From: Virgibacillus subterraneus
GTDB taxonomy: Bacteria; Bacillota; Bacilli; Bacillales; Amphibacillaceae
Assembly: GCF_900110695.1 (NCBI RefSeq)
Contig: NZ_FOEH01000002.1
Location: 496,001-560,000 of the forward strand
Reading direction: 5' to 3'
Length of the DNA: 64,000 bases
This document shows, piece by piece, positions 36,222 to 44,620 of the stretch. How positions within the stretch are numbered: position 1 is the first letter of the stretch; each line of letters starts with the position of its first letter. Below the pieces are notes generated by a model that searched no databases, was not told where the DNA came from, and saw only the letters and a program-made list of their open reading frames with translations. The position numbers and the translations under genes are program-made.

Positions 36222-36605
36222 ATGTTTCGCACTATGATGAAAGCAAAAATACATCGCGCACGAGTAACGGAAGCAAATTTAAATTATGTAGGCAGTATTA
36301 CAATAGATCAGGATCTATTGGATCAAGTTGATATGCTGCCTCATGAAAAAGTTCAAATTGTAAACAACAACAATGGTGCACGGCTTGAAACATATGTAAT
36401 ACCCGGAGCAAGAGGGTCAGGTACTATTTGTCTAAATGGTGCTGCAGCACGCCTTGTTCAACCAAATGACATTGTTATAATTGTTTCGTATGCACTTATT
36501 TCTAATGATGAATTAGCATCATATAAACCAAAAGTTGCCATTATGAATAACAGTAACGAGATTGAGCAACTTATTGAACAAGAACCACCGCTGACCGAGA
36601 TGTAA
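36222..36605 (+). CDS. panD: Aspartate 1-decarboxylase proenzyme
   Basis: Pyruvoyl enzyme that makes beta-alanine from aspartate. 127 residues, normal length. The self-cleavage site is YVGSIT with Gly24-Ser25; Ser25 becomes the pyruvoyl group. [14 protein letters not shown] at the N-terminus and [18 protein letters not shown] after it are family blocks. Ribosome site GGGGGCA upstream. Closes the pantothenate operon; a strong terminator follows. Confidence 0.97.
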   Translation: MFRTMMKAKIHRARVTEANLNYVGSITIDQDLLDQVDMLPHEKVQIVNNNNGARLETYVIPGARGSGTICLNGAAARLVQPNDIVIIVSYALISNDELASYKPKVAIMNNSNEIEQLIEQEPPLTEM

Positions 36606-36625
36606 TATTTTTGGTTATCAGGTAG

Positions 36626-36660
36626 AACTCTTATCAGTTTATATGATAAGAGTTTTTTTT
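36626..36660 (+). terminator. Terminator after panBCD
   Basis: AACTCTTATCA / TGATAAGAGTT perfect 11-bp stem, 7-base loop, eight T residues. Confidence 0.9.
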
Positions 36661-36735
36661 ACTTATACGGAAACGATAATAAGAAATGTCGATGTACAAT
36701 TTAAAGCTAAGTATACATGAGAGATAGGTGGAAGT

Positions 36736-39540
36736 ATGGATAAAAAATTTGTTGTGATTGACCTGGAAACAACAGGTCATTTTCCGGCAGAACAAGATAA
36801 AATTATCGAGGTAGGAATCGTTGTTATTCAAAATAATGAGATTACTGACGAATTTTCCACCTTCTTTAATCCGAATATGCCAATTCCATCTTTTATTACA
36901 AATTTGACTGGTATAACTGACCATGATGTACAAGATGCCCCAATGTTTGAAGAAAAAGCTCAAGAAATTATTAATTTATTTGATAATAGCTATTTAATTG
37001 CGCATAATGTTCCATTTGACTTAGGATTTTTAAATGAGGAGCTTGCATCAAATGGTTATAGGCAACTAAATAACCCGGTAATCGATACGGTTGAGCTTTC
37101 CCGTATGTTATATCCCAAGGCTCCCAGTTATAAGTTGGGACAATTGGCAGAGCATCTCCAAATTATGCATAATGATCCACATCGAGCTTTGTCAGATGCA
37201 TATGTGACAGCGAAATTGTTTTTAAAGTTAAAGCAGAAGATAAATACATTACCTTATGAAACAGTTTCGCATTTATTAAAGCTGGAAAAGAAGCTGAAGT
37301 CAGACATATATACCATGCTCTACGAACAACAGCAAGAACTCGCTTTTTCAGTTTATGAAGGTGATAATATTGATACGTATAGAGGGTTGGCCTTTAAGTC
37401 AACAGAAGAAACGAAACCGGTTAAAAAAGATATCGACACAGCTTTTGGAAATTTTCTTGATGAAATTTATGAAAATGACGGTACTATGCAACAACAAATG
37501 CTAAATTATGAAAAAAGAGAAGGGCAACGTGAAATGTCTGAGACTGTCTATGATGCTTTTCGAATGAAGAATCATGCCTTAATTGAAGCAGAGACCGGAA
37601 CGGGTAAAACGTTAGCCTATTTAATACCTGCAATTTATGAGGCGGTATCGGAAAAAAAGAGAATTATCATTAGTACATATACAACTCAGCTACAATCCCA
37701 GTTGATGGACGAAGAGATTCCGTTAATTCATAATTTGGTACCATTTCCATTTAAAATAGCTTTACTTAAAGGAAAACAACATTATATTAGCCTGGAAAAA
37801 TTTGAACGTGCATTATCTTCTGAACAAGCGGATAATTATGATATTACACTGACAAAAGCAATGATACTTGTTTGGCTGACAGAAACAATTACAGGAGATA
37901 TCGATGAAATCCAGTTACCTTCAAGTGGTTACTTATTTTATAGAAAAGTATCAACTGATACAGAAGGTTCAATCGATCCAACAAATCCTTGGTTTTCCAG
38001 ATCTTATTATCAAAAAGCGCGTAAAAAAGCACAGCAGGCAGATATTTTGATAACGAACCATGCATTATTATGTACCGATATGTTTAATGAATATCAATTA
38101 TTACCATCCTATGACAAGGCAATTATTGATGAAGCGCATCATTTGGAAGAAACAGCTTCAAAACATTATGGTTTAAAGCTTGATTATGTCCATGTACAGT
38201 ATACGTTAACGCAAATAGGGGATACAAAAGATGGGAATTGGCTAGGCAAGCTACTGACAAACTACCCTATTAAAGATGAAAACTTTTCAGTGGATGAATG
38301 GGAAAACTTCTATAACAAAGCTAAATATGAAGTTGATGATTTATTCCGTATGCTTTTTCAGTATGTTATCGAACAAAAACAGAAGGAAAAGTCATTAAGT
38401 GATATCGGAAGAATCCAGTATCGCTTTGATGAAGTCGAAAAAAATTCAGCACAATGGAACGTCATCATAGAAATGTCAACACGTTTGACATTCTATCTTA
38501 GAGATCTCATTCATTTACTTTCACAATTAAAGCAATCTCTATTAAAAGAAAAAGATATTGATAAAAATCATTTGGAAGAACTAACCAGAATTATGGAAGC
38601 AATTCAAACGATTATTGATTCCCTTGAGCAGTTGTTTCTAACGGATGAGGGGATTGCAAATGTTAAATGGATGGAAATCGAGGCTTATGGAGCAAAAAAC
38701 GCTGTATACCTTTACAGTGAACCAACAGATATGTCTGCTTTGCTTTCAGAGGATTTCTTCAATCAAAAACAAAGTATTATTCTTACAAGTGCTACATTGA
38801 CAATGAAGAATTCATTTTCATTTATTATGAACAGGCTAGGATTGGAATCTGATCATACGCTGACAACTAAAATTAATTCTCCATTCTCTTATGAGAATCA
38901 AGTACAGTTAATGATCCCAAATGACTTTCCTGATATCAAACATGGTAATTTAGATGATTTTATTTATTCAACTTGTGAGGCCATTTTATCGTTAGCACAA
39001 ATAACAAATGGAAGAATGCTCGTATTATTTACTTCCTACGACATGCTAAGGAAATCATATAATTTATTAAGGGAAACAATTGATATTAATAAATATATGC
39101 TAATTGCTCAAGGTATTTCAAGCGGTAGCAGATCCCGATTAAAAAAGAATTTTCAAACGTTTGATGAGTCAATTTTGTTAGGAACCAGTTCCTTTTGGGA
39201 AGGTGTCGACATACCGGGCGATGATTTATCATGCCTAATGATTGTGCGTCTTCCATTTCAGCCGCCTAATCATCCGGTATACGAAGCGAAATCAAATCAT
39301 TTTAAAAAAGAAGGTAAAAATGCTTTTTTTGAATTAGCACTACCTAATGCTGTTATTCGTTTTAAACAAGGTTTTGGCAGATTAATACGCTCGTCTAATG
39401 ACCGGGGTATTGTTTTTGTCTGTGATGCACGTATTATTAAGGCTCGTTACGGAAAATATTTTACGGAGTCAATTCCTTCTGTCCCAACCACTTACGAATC
39501 CACCCAGGCATTAATGGACAAAGCCATGGATTGGTTCTAG
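36736..39540 (+). CDS. dinG: DinG-type helicase with N-terminal 3'-5' exonuclease domain
   Basis: 934 residues. N-terminal DEDD exonuclease domain (about 1-165): DLETTG (9-14), AHNVPFDLGFL, and HRALSDAYVT. Then an XPD/DinG superfamily 2 helicase domain: Walker A EAETGTGKT, DEAH box IIDEAHHLEE, GTSSFWEGVDIPG and the final QGFGRLIRS motif VI. The four iron-sulfur cysteines of Escherichia coli DinG are not apparent, as in the Bacillus form, which is known mainly as an exonuclease. Probably acts on single-stranded nucleic acid during repair. GATAGGTGG precedes the ATG. Confidence 0.95.
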   Translation: MDKKFVVIDLETTGHFPAEQDKIIEVGIVVIQNNEITDEFSTFFNPNMPIPSFITNLTGITDHDVQDAPMFEEKAQEIINLFDNSYLIAHNVPFDLGFLNEELASNGYRQLNNPVIDTVELSRMLYPKAPSYKLGQLAEHLQIMHNDPHRALSDAYVTAKLFLKLKQKINTLPYETVSHLLKLEKKLKSDIYTMLYEQQQELAFSVYEGDNIDTYRGLAFKSTEETKPVKKDIDTAFGNFLDEIYENDGTMQQQMLNYEKREGQREMSETVYDAFRMKNHALIEAETGTGKTLAYLIPAIYEAVSEKKRIIISTYTTQLQSQLMDEEIPLIHNLVPFPFKIALLKGKQHYISLEKFERALSSEQADNYDITLTKAMILVWLTETITGDIDEIQLPSSGYLFYRKVSTDTEGSIDPTNPWFSRSYYQKARKKAQQADILITNHALLCTDMFNEYQLLPSYDKAIIDEAHHLEETASKHYGLKLDYVHVQYTLTQIGDTKDGNWLGKLLTNYPIKDENFSVDEWENFYNKAKYEVDDLFRMLFQYVIEQKQKEKSLSDIGRIQYRFDEVEKNSAQWNVIIEMSTRLTFYLRDLIHLLSQLKQSLLKEKDIDKNHLEELTRIMEAIQTIIDSLEQLFLTDEGIANVKWMEIEAYGAKNAVYLYSEPTDMSALLSEDFFNQKQSIILTSATLTMKNSFSFIMNRLGLESDHTLTTKINSPFSYENQVQLMIPNDFPDIKHGNLDDFIYSTCEAILSLAQITNGRMLVLFTSYDMLRKSYNLLRETIDINKYMLIAQGISSGSRSRLKKNFQTFDESILLGTSSFWEGVDIPGDDLSCLMIVRLPFQPPNHPVYEAKSNHFKKEGKNAFFELALPNAVIRFKQGFGRLIRSSNDRGIVFVCDARIIKARYGKYFTESIPSVPTTYESTQALMDKAMDWF

Positions 39541-39591
39541 CCATGAGTTAGATGAAGAAGGCCTGACGTGCAATATTTACATCATTATTCA

Positions 39592-39665
39592 ACCTTAGAA
39601 AATTTGGATTATTACCAAGCCATAATGGAGAAATCCTTAGTTGCATTTATAGCAAAAAAAATATA
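39592..39665 (-). repeat. Family B repeat remnant, copy B5 (inverted)
   Basis: CTTAGAAAATTTGG, CCATAATGGAGAAATCCTTAGTTGCA and TATAGCAAAAA follow the same order as the minus-strand copies B2 and B3, with many substitutions. Confidence 0.45.
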
Positions 39666-39748
39666 CTGATGCACCAAGTGATACATCAGTATGATATGGT
39701 ATGATATGGGATAGGAGATTTTGTTGAAATAAATAAAAATAAAACAAT

Positions 39749-39776
39749 TTTACACGAATGCTTGTTATACTATATT
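39749..39776 (+). promoter_or_regulatory. Sigma-A-type promoter for ypmA-ypmB-aspB
   Basis: TTTACA (39749-39754), 16-base spacer, TATATT (39771-39776). An alternative extended -10 TGTTATACT overlaps it. Confidence 0.5.
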
Positions 39777-39886
39777 GTAATTCATCCTATTTATTCAACG
39801 TTACCTATAGTTTTCGCAAATACGAAGAACACTATGAGTAGTAAAATTTGATAAAACAAGCAGTATTTATTATTGGAGGGAAAACG

Positions 39887-39988
39887 ATGGATAATAAATT
39901 AGAGGTATCAAAAAAAAGTTGTTCTTCAAGTAATTATAAAATAGTTAGTTACATTGTTTCACCATTTGTTGAGGCCAATGAAGAATAA
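39887..39988 (+). pseudogene. ypmA: Short ypmA-like reading frame, truncated
   Basis: A strong ribosome site TTGGAGGG (39873-39880) precedes an ATG that opens only 33 codons, beginning MDNKLEVSKK. Bacillus subtilis YpmA (56 residues, DUF4264) sits at this spot upstream of ypmB and begins similarly (MDNK-E-S-K). A SNYKIVSYIV stretch could correspond to its LYKVV region; the remaining half is missing. I read it as a truncated or frameshifted ypmA whose 5' end may still serve to couple translation of ypmB, whose ATG overlaps its stop by 11 bases. It could also be a new small protein. Confidence 0.45.
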
Positions 39989-40511
39989 GCGTTATTCGTG
40001 GTTTAACTTACCTGATTGGCTTAAGTGGGTTTTTGCTGTAATATCACTTGTATTGATTGCTTGTTTTATTTATGGTTTTAATTTATATAATGCTATACAA
40101 CAGGATAAAACAGCATCTTTTGAATATGTAAAAAATAAAGTGATGGAAGAAACAGAATTAGAAACCATTGACAAAGTAAAAAGATTTCATGGTGAAAAAG
40201 CTTATTATATAATTTATGGGGAAACAAATAACAATAAACAGAAAATTATTTACTATCCTTTTAGCAAAAATAATGAAGATATAACCATAGTAGACAAATC
40301 TGAAATTATTTCAGAAGAATCTATACGAAAAGGATGGAATGAATCTTGCAGAAACTGTGAACTTTATGATATTACTCCAGCATTAGTTGGTGATAAGCCT
40401 TCGTGGGAGGTTACGTTTACAGATGAATCAAATCGATACGTTATTGATTATTTATCCATTTATGATCGAACACGTATTGAGCAATTTCGTTTTAAACATA
40501 TGTTCAAATAG
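39978..40511 (+). CDS. ypmB: DUF5590 membrane-anchored protein YpmB
   Basis: A 177-residue protein with a short basic N-terminus, one membrane span (about residues 14-36) and an extracytoplasmic domain that looks PepSY-like (EETELETIDKVKRFHGEKAYYIIYGE). Same position, size class and topology as Bacillus subtilis YpmB. ATG 39978 begins within the end of the short ypmA-like frame, with GTTGAGG upstream. aspB starts 12 bases after the stop. Function unknown; a cell-envelope role is a guess. Confidence 0.8.
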   Translation: MKNKRYSWFNLPDWLKWVFAVISLVLIACFIYGFNLYNAIQQDKTASFEYVKNKVMEETELETIDKVKRFHGEKAYYIIYGETNNNKQKIIYYPFSKNNEDITIVDKSEIISEESIRKGWNESCRNCELYDITPALVGDKPSWEVTFTDESNRYVIDYLSIYDRTRIEQFRFKHMFK

Positions 40512-40523
40512 AAAGGTGATTTC

Positions 40524-41711
40524 ATGGATTTAGCAAACAGAGTAAAAACATTAACACCATCATCAACATTAGCAATTACTGCAAAAGCAAAAGAACTTAA
40601 AAGTCAAGGTCATGATGTTATTGGACTTGGAGCGGGCGAACCAGACTTCAATACGCCAGAATATATTATTAAGGCTGCTGAATCTGCAATGAAGAACGGT
40701 TTCACTAAATATACACCTTCTGGAGGTATCCTAAACCTTAGAGAAGCGATTGTGAGCAAGTTTAATCAAGATAATGACTTAGAATACTCAACAGACCAAA
40801 TAATTGTTACAACAGGCGCAAAACATGCTTTATACACATTGTTTCAAGTGTTATTGAATGAAAACGATGAAGTCATTGTTCCGGCACCTTACTGGGTAAG
40901 TTATCCAGAGCAAATTAAATTAGCTGGCGGAAAACCAATTGTTGTTGATGCAGATGAAAAAAATAATTTCAAACTGACTCCAGAACAACTAGAAGCAGCA
41001 ATAACATCTAAAACTAAAGCATTTATTATAAATTCTCCAAGTAATCCTACTGGAATGATGTATGATAAAGAAGAACTGCAAAAGCTAGGGGAAATATGTT
41101 TAGAACACAATATCATAATTGTGTCGGATGAAATTTATGAAAAATTAATCTATACAAGTGATAAACATGTTTCAATTGCTGCACTATCCGAACAGTTGAA
41201 AGAACAAACAATAGTTGTCAACGGCGTATCGAAATCACATGCCATGACAGGTTGGAGAATAGGATATGCTGCTGGACCAAAGGAAATAATTAAGGCAATG
41301 ACAAATCTGGCATCTCATTCGACTTCAAACCCAACATCAATTGCACAGTATGCCGCGTTAGCAGCGTATGATACAAAAGAAGATCCAAATGCGGAAATGC
41401 GGAAAACCTTCAAAGAACGTCTCGAATTATCATTAGAATTATTGAATGATATTCCAGGTATCTCCTGTATTAGACCAAAAGGTGCATTTTATCTGTTTCC
41501 AAATGTAATTGAAGCAGTTAAAAGCAATGGATTTGAATCTGTTGATGAATGGGTTACCGCCCTACTTGAAGAGGAAAAAGTTGCTTTGGTACCTGGGTCA
41601 GGTTTCGGAGCACCAAATAATGTACGTTTATCTTATGCAACATCAATTGATTTATTAGAAGAGGCTGCAAAGCGAATCAAACGTTTTGTACTTAACCATC
41701 AATCAAAGTAA
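40524..41711 (+). CDS. aspB: Aspartate aminotransferase
   Basis: Class I PLP aminotransferase (subgroup Ib), 395 residues, making aspartate from oxaloacetate and glutamate. Blocks: [29 protein letters not shown], the [11 protein letters not shown] segment, [10 protein letters not shown] and the PLP-lysine region [16 protein letters not shown]; the C-terminal arginine is in [17 protein letters not shown] precedes the ATG. asnS follows with its ribosome site directly after the aspB stop, and asparaginyl-tRNA synthetase uses a product of aspartate metabolism, the usual aspB-asnS pairing. Confidence 0.96.
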   Translation: MDLANRVKTLTPSSTLAITAKAKELKSQGHDVIGLGAGEPDFNTPEYIIKAAESAMKNGFTKYTPSGGILNLREAIVSKFNQDNDLEYSTDQIIVTTGAKHALYTLFQVLLNENDEVIVPAPYWVSYPEQIKLAGGKPIVVDADEKNNFKLTPEQLEAAITSKTKAFIINSPSNPTGMMYDKEELQKLGEICLEHNIIIVSDEIYEKLIYTSDKHVSIAALSEQLKEQTIVVNGVSKSHAMTGWRIGYAAGPKEIIKAMTNLASHSTSNPTSIAQYAALAAYDTKEDPNAEMRKTFKERLELSLELLNDIPGISCIRPKGAFYLFPNVIEAVKSNGFESVDEWVTALLEEEKVALVPGSGFGAPNNVRLSYATSIDLLEEAAKRIKRFVLNHQSK

Positions 41712-41725
41712 TGGAGGTAATTTTC

Positions 41726-43018
41726 TTGAAAACAACTATTTCGCAAGTACCAAAATATGAAGGACAAGCAGTAACTATTGGAGCATGGCTTTCAAACAAA
41801 CGATCCAGTGGTAAAATTGCTTTTCTGCAACTTAGAGATGGAACTGGTTTCATGCAAGCCGTAGTTGCCAAAAATGATGTTGCAGAAGATATCTTTCAAC
41901 TTGCCAAGAATATGACACAGGAATCATCAATGTACATAACAGGTAATATTGTGGAAGATAAAAGAAGCCCATTTGGGTATGAGATGCAAGTTAGTGACAT
42001 TAAATTGATTCAAGAAGCTGTTGATTATCCAATAACTCCAAAAGAGCATGGGACAGAATTTTTGATGGATCATCGTCATTTGTGGCTACGCTCAAAACGG
42101 CAACATTCTGTTATGAAAATACGAAATGAAATTATACGTGCCACATACCAATTTTTTAATGAAAATGGATATGTAAAGATTGATCCGCCAATTTTAACGG
42201 GGGCTTCAGCAGAAGGTACTACAGAGTTGTTCCATACACAATATTTTGATGAAGAGGCTTACTTATCGCAAAGTGGTCAATTATATTTGGAAGCTGCAGC
42301 AATGGCACTGGGAAAAGTATTCTCATTTGGACCAACATTCCGTGCAGAGAAATCTAAAACAAGAAGACACTTAATTGAATTCTGGATGATTGAACCAGAG
42401 ATGGCGTTCATGGATCATGACGAAAGCTTGGAAGTACAAGAACAGTATGTGAGCTTCGTTGTTCAATCAGTACTTATGAATTGCAAACTTGAGTTGGATA
42501 CACTTGAAAGGGATACATCTAAACTTGAAAAAATTAAAGCACCCTTCCCAAGAATCAGTTATGATGATGCTGTAGAGATGCTGAAGGAAAAAGGTTTCGA
42601 TGATGTTGAATGGGGTGTTGATTTTGGTGCGCCTCATGAGACGGCAATCGCTGAAAGTTTCGATAAACCAGTTTTCATTACAAATTATCCAGCTGAAATA
42701 AAAGCATTTTATATGAAGCCTGACCCAGAACGGTCGGATGTTGTTCTATGTGCTGATTTAATTGCTCCAGAAGGTTATGGAGAAATTATTGGCGGTTCTC
42801 AGCGTATTGATGATTTGGAATTGATGAAACAGCGTTATGAAGAACATGATTTAACCGGTCCTGCTTACAAATGGTATCTAGAACTACGTCAATATGGTAG
42901 CGTGCCACACTCAGGATTTGGATTAGGTCTTGAAAGAACAGTTGCTTGGCTGTCTGGTGTAGAACATGTGAGAGAGACTATTCCATTCCCTAGATTATTA
43001 AATCGATTGTATCCTTAA
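41726..43018 (+). CDS. asnS: Asparaginyl-tRNA synthetase
   Basis: Class IIb synthetase of 430 residues, equal in length to the Bacillus subtilis enzyme. N-terminal OB-fold anticodon domain ([27 protein letters not shown]), then class II motif 2 [28 protein letters not shown] and motif 3 [16 protein letters not shown] 41726 is selected since GGAGG at 41713-41717 is about 8 bases upstream and the N-terminus then starts MKTTI; the ATG at 41711 overlaps the ribosome site. No T-box leader precedes it. Confidence 0.96.
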   Translation: MKTTISQVPKYEGQAVTIGAWLSNKRSSGKIAFLQLRDGTGFMQAVVAKNDVAEDIFQLAKNMTQESSMYITGNIVEDKRSPFGYEMQVSDIKLIQEAVDYPITPKEHGTEFLMDHRHLWLRSKRQHSVMKIRNEIIRATYQFFNENGYVKIDPPILTGASAEGTTELFHTQYFDEEAYLSQSGQLYLEAAAMALGKVFSFGPTFRAEKSKTRRHLIEFWMIEPEMAFMDHDESLEVQEQYVSFVVQSVLMNCKLELDTLERDTSKLEKIKAPFPRISYDDAVEMLKEKGFDDVEWGVDFGAPHETAIAESFDKPVFITNYPAEIKAFYMKPDPERSDVVLCADLIAPEGYGEIIGGSQRIDDLELMKQRYEEHDLTGPAYKWYLELRQYGSVPHSGFGLGLERTVAWLSGVEHVRETIPFPRLLNRLYP

Positions 43019-43079
43019 TAAACTTGACAAACTATTCTAGCTATCCACAGAGCCTAAGTTTTGTACGCTAATAAATTGT

Positions 43080-43113
43080 AAAATCCCTTGCAGACGGATG
43101 GCAAGGGATTTTA
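43080..43113 (+). terminator. Terminator after asnS
   Basis: AAAATCCCTTGC / GCAAGGGATTTT perfect 12-bp stem, 9-base loop. Confidence 0.8.
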
Positions 43114-43167
43114 TAATCTTGATAAAATTAAATTCATGCTATACTGGGAAATGAGGTGTTACACATA

Positions 43168-43860
43168 ATGAAGAAATCCATTTCATTTCAGGATATAATA
43201 ACAAATCAACTGCAAATACCAATAAAATTACTTGATGACTATACATCATTGGGTCTTGATGAAAAAGAAATCATGGTTATTTTACAAATACTTCGTTTTA
43301 TGCATGACAAGAATGAGTTTCCTACCCCTAATGATCTGACATCACATTTAACTTTTGATGAAAAGGAATGTGCAAATATTTTACGAAAGCTTATCCAAAA
43401 AAACCTTTTATCAATAGAACAATTGAAAAATGAGCAGAACCAACTAAGCGAAGTATACAGTTTAAACCCACTGTGGGAAAAGTTGTTTACAAAGGAAGAA
43501 GAGAAAGTAAACACACAAGAAGATGGCACTATCTTTATATTATTCGAACAGGAATTTGGTAGACCATTATCTCCGTTTGAAATTGAAATGATAAATACCT
43601 GGTTGGATGCTGATGAACTTAAACCGGCTTTAATTAAAGCTGCATTACGGGAGTCAGTACTAATGGCCAAATTAAATTTTAAATATATCGATCGAATTCT
43701 TCGTGACTGGCAGAAGAAGGGAATTCATACTGTAGAACAAGCTCGCGAAGCAAGTAAATCCTTTCACCAAAACCAAGTACAAACACAAAAACAAACTGAT
43801 ACTAGTAAGAAACGAGATACATCTTTTTATTATAATTGGCTTGATGGGGAGGACAACTAA
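43168..43860 (+). CDS. dnaD: Primosomal replication protein DnaD
   Basis: Binds DNA and helps load the replicative helicase with DnaB and DnaI during initiation and restart. 230 residues (232 in Bacillus subtilis). N-terminal winged-helix oligomerisation domain (about 1-100), then the DnaD/DnaB2 domain with FEQEFGRPLSPFEIEMINTWLD and AALRESVLMAKLNFKYIDRILRDWQKKGI, which contains the YxxxIxxxW motif. ATG 43168 has GAGGTG 9 bases before it; GTG 43156 is part of that site. nth starts 1 base after its stop. Confidence 0.95.
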   Translation: MKKSISFQDIITNQLQIPIKLLDDYTSLGLDEKEIMVILQILRFMHDKNEFPTPNDLTSHLTFDEKECANILRKLIQKNLLSIEQLKNEQNQLSEVYSLNPLWEKLFTKEEEKVNTQEDGTIFILFEQEFGRPLSPFEIEMINTWLDADELKPALIKAALRESVLMAKLNFKYIDRILRDWQKKGIHTVEQAREASKSFHQNQVQTQKQTDTSKKRDTSFYYNWLDGEDN

Positions 43861-43861
43861 A

Positions 43862-44530
43862 ATGCTAAATAAAAATCAAGTGAATTTCTGTTTAGATGTG
43901 ATGAAGGAAATGTATCCACAAGCTGAGTGTGAACTACGCCATTCTAACCCGTTTGAATTAGTGATAGCTGTATTATTATCTGCACAATGTACTGATGTTT
44001 TAGTAAACAAAGTAACAGAACCTTTGTTTCAGAAATATAAGACACCAGAAGATTATTTAGCTGTCTCATTGGAAGAATTGCAGAAGGATATAAAATCAAT
44101 TGGTTTATATAGAAATAAGGCAAAAAATATTCGAAAGCTATGTCAAATGCTGATTGATGATTATGGTGGAGAAGTGCCTAAAACCAAAACTGAATTAATG
44201 AAGCTTGCGGGAGTAGGACGAAAAACTGCAAATGTAGTAGCTTCAGTTGCATTTAGAGAACCAGCGATAGCTGTAGATACACATGTAGAGCGCGTTGCTA
44301 AAAGGCTGGCGATCTGTCGATGGAAGGATTCGGTATTGGAAGTTGAACAAACGTTAATGAAGAAGGTCCCAAAAGATGAGTGGGCTGACACACATCATCG
44401 AATGATATTTTTTGGCAGGTATCACTGTAAGGCGAGAAATCCGCAATGTCCGGAATGTCCGCTGCTGGAACTTTGCAGGGAAGGGCAGAAACGGATGAAA
44501 AAGGCTGAAGCGATTGATCAACAAACATAA
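43862..44530 (+). CDS. nth: Endonuclease III (DNA glycosylase/AP lyase)
   Basis: Removes oxidised pyrimidines and nicks abasic sites. 222 residues. Helix-hairpin-helix LAGVGRKTANVV with the catalytic lysine (K in GRKTA) and the aspartate in AVDTHVERVAKRL; the [4Fe-4S] cluster ligands are in CKARNPQCPECPLLELC, spacing C-x6-C-x2-C-x5-C. ATG 43862 follows GGGAGG at 43847-43852, located in the dnaD end. In Bacillus subtilis ypoC comes next; here a terminator follows instead. Confidence 0.97.
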   Translation: MLNKNQVNFCLDVMKEMYPQAECELRHSNPFELVIAVLLSAQCTDVLVNKVTEPLFQKYKTPEDYLAVSLEELQKDIKSIGLYRNKAKNIRKLCQMLIDDYGGEVPKTKTELMKLAGVGRKTANVVASVAFREPAIAVDTHVERVAKRLAICRWKDSVLEVEQTLMKKVPKDEWADTHHRMIFFGRYHCKARNPQCPECPLLELCREGQKRMKKAEAIDQQT

Positions 44531-44539
44531 TAGGGACAT

Positions 44540-44579
44540 AAAAGAGGCAACCTTCATTGAAGAAGGTTGCCTCTTTTAT
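44540..44579. terminator. Bidirectional terminator between nth and ponA
   Basis: AAAGAGGCAACCTT / AAGGTTGCCTCTTT, 14-bp stem, with T-rich flank on one side and A-rich on the other; it can serve both converging genes. Confidence 0.9.
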
Positions 44580-44620
44580 TCTAACTAGTTGTATATTGTT
44601 CTACATTGTCGTTACTACCA

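Larger units (their letters stand above)
39541..39886. other. Intergenic region between dinG and ypmA
   Basis: About 345 AT-rich bases with no gene. It holds a faded inverted family B remnant (39592-39665), the hairpin ATACTGATG/CATCAGTAT at 39662-39692 followed by a duplicated TATGATATGG, and the promoter at 39749-39776. Confidence 0.55.

Noticed and set aside
36634-36963. 109-codon minus-strand frame at the dinG start
   Set aside because: Overlaps the panD terminator and the dinG start; no family features.
39662-39710. ATACTGATG/CATCAGTAT hairpin plus duplicated TATGATATGG as a terminator or operator
   Set aside because: No T tract and the duplication is only two units; recorded in the region note but not called.
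41640-41726. T-box leader for asnS
   Set aside because: Only about 15 bases separate aspB and asnS; no specifier stem, T-box motif or antiterminator.
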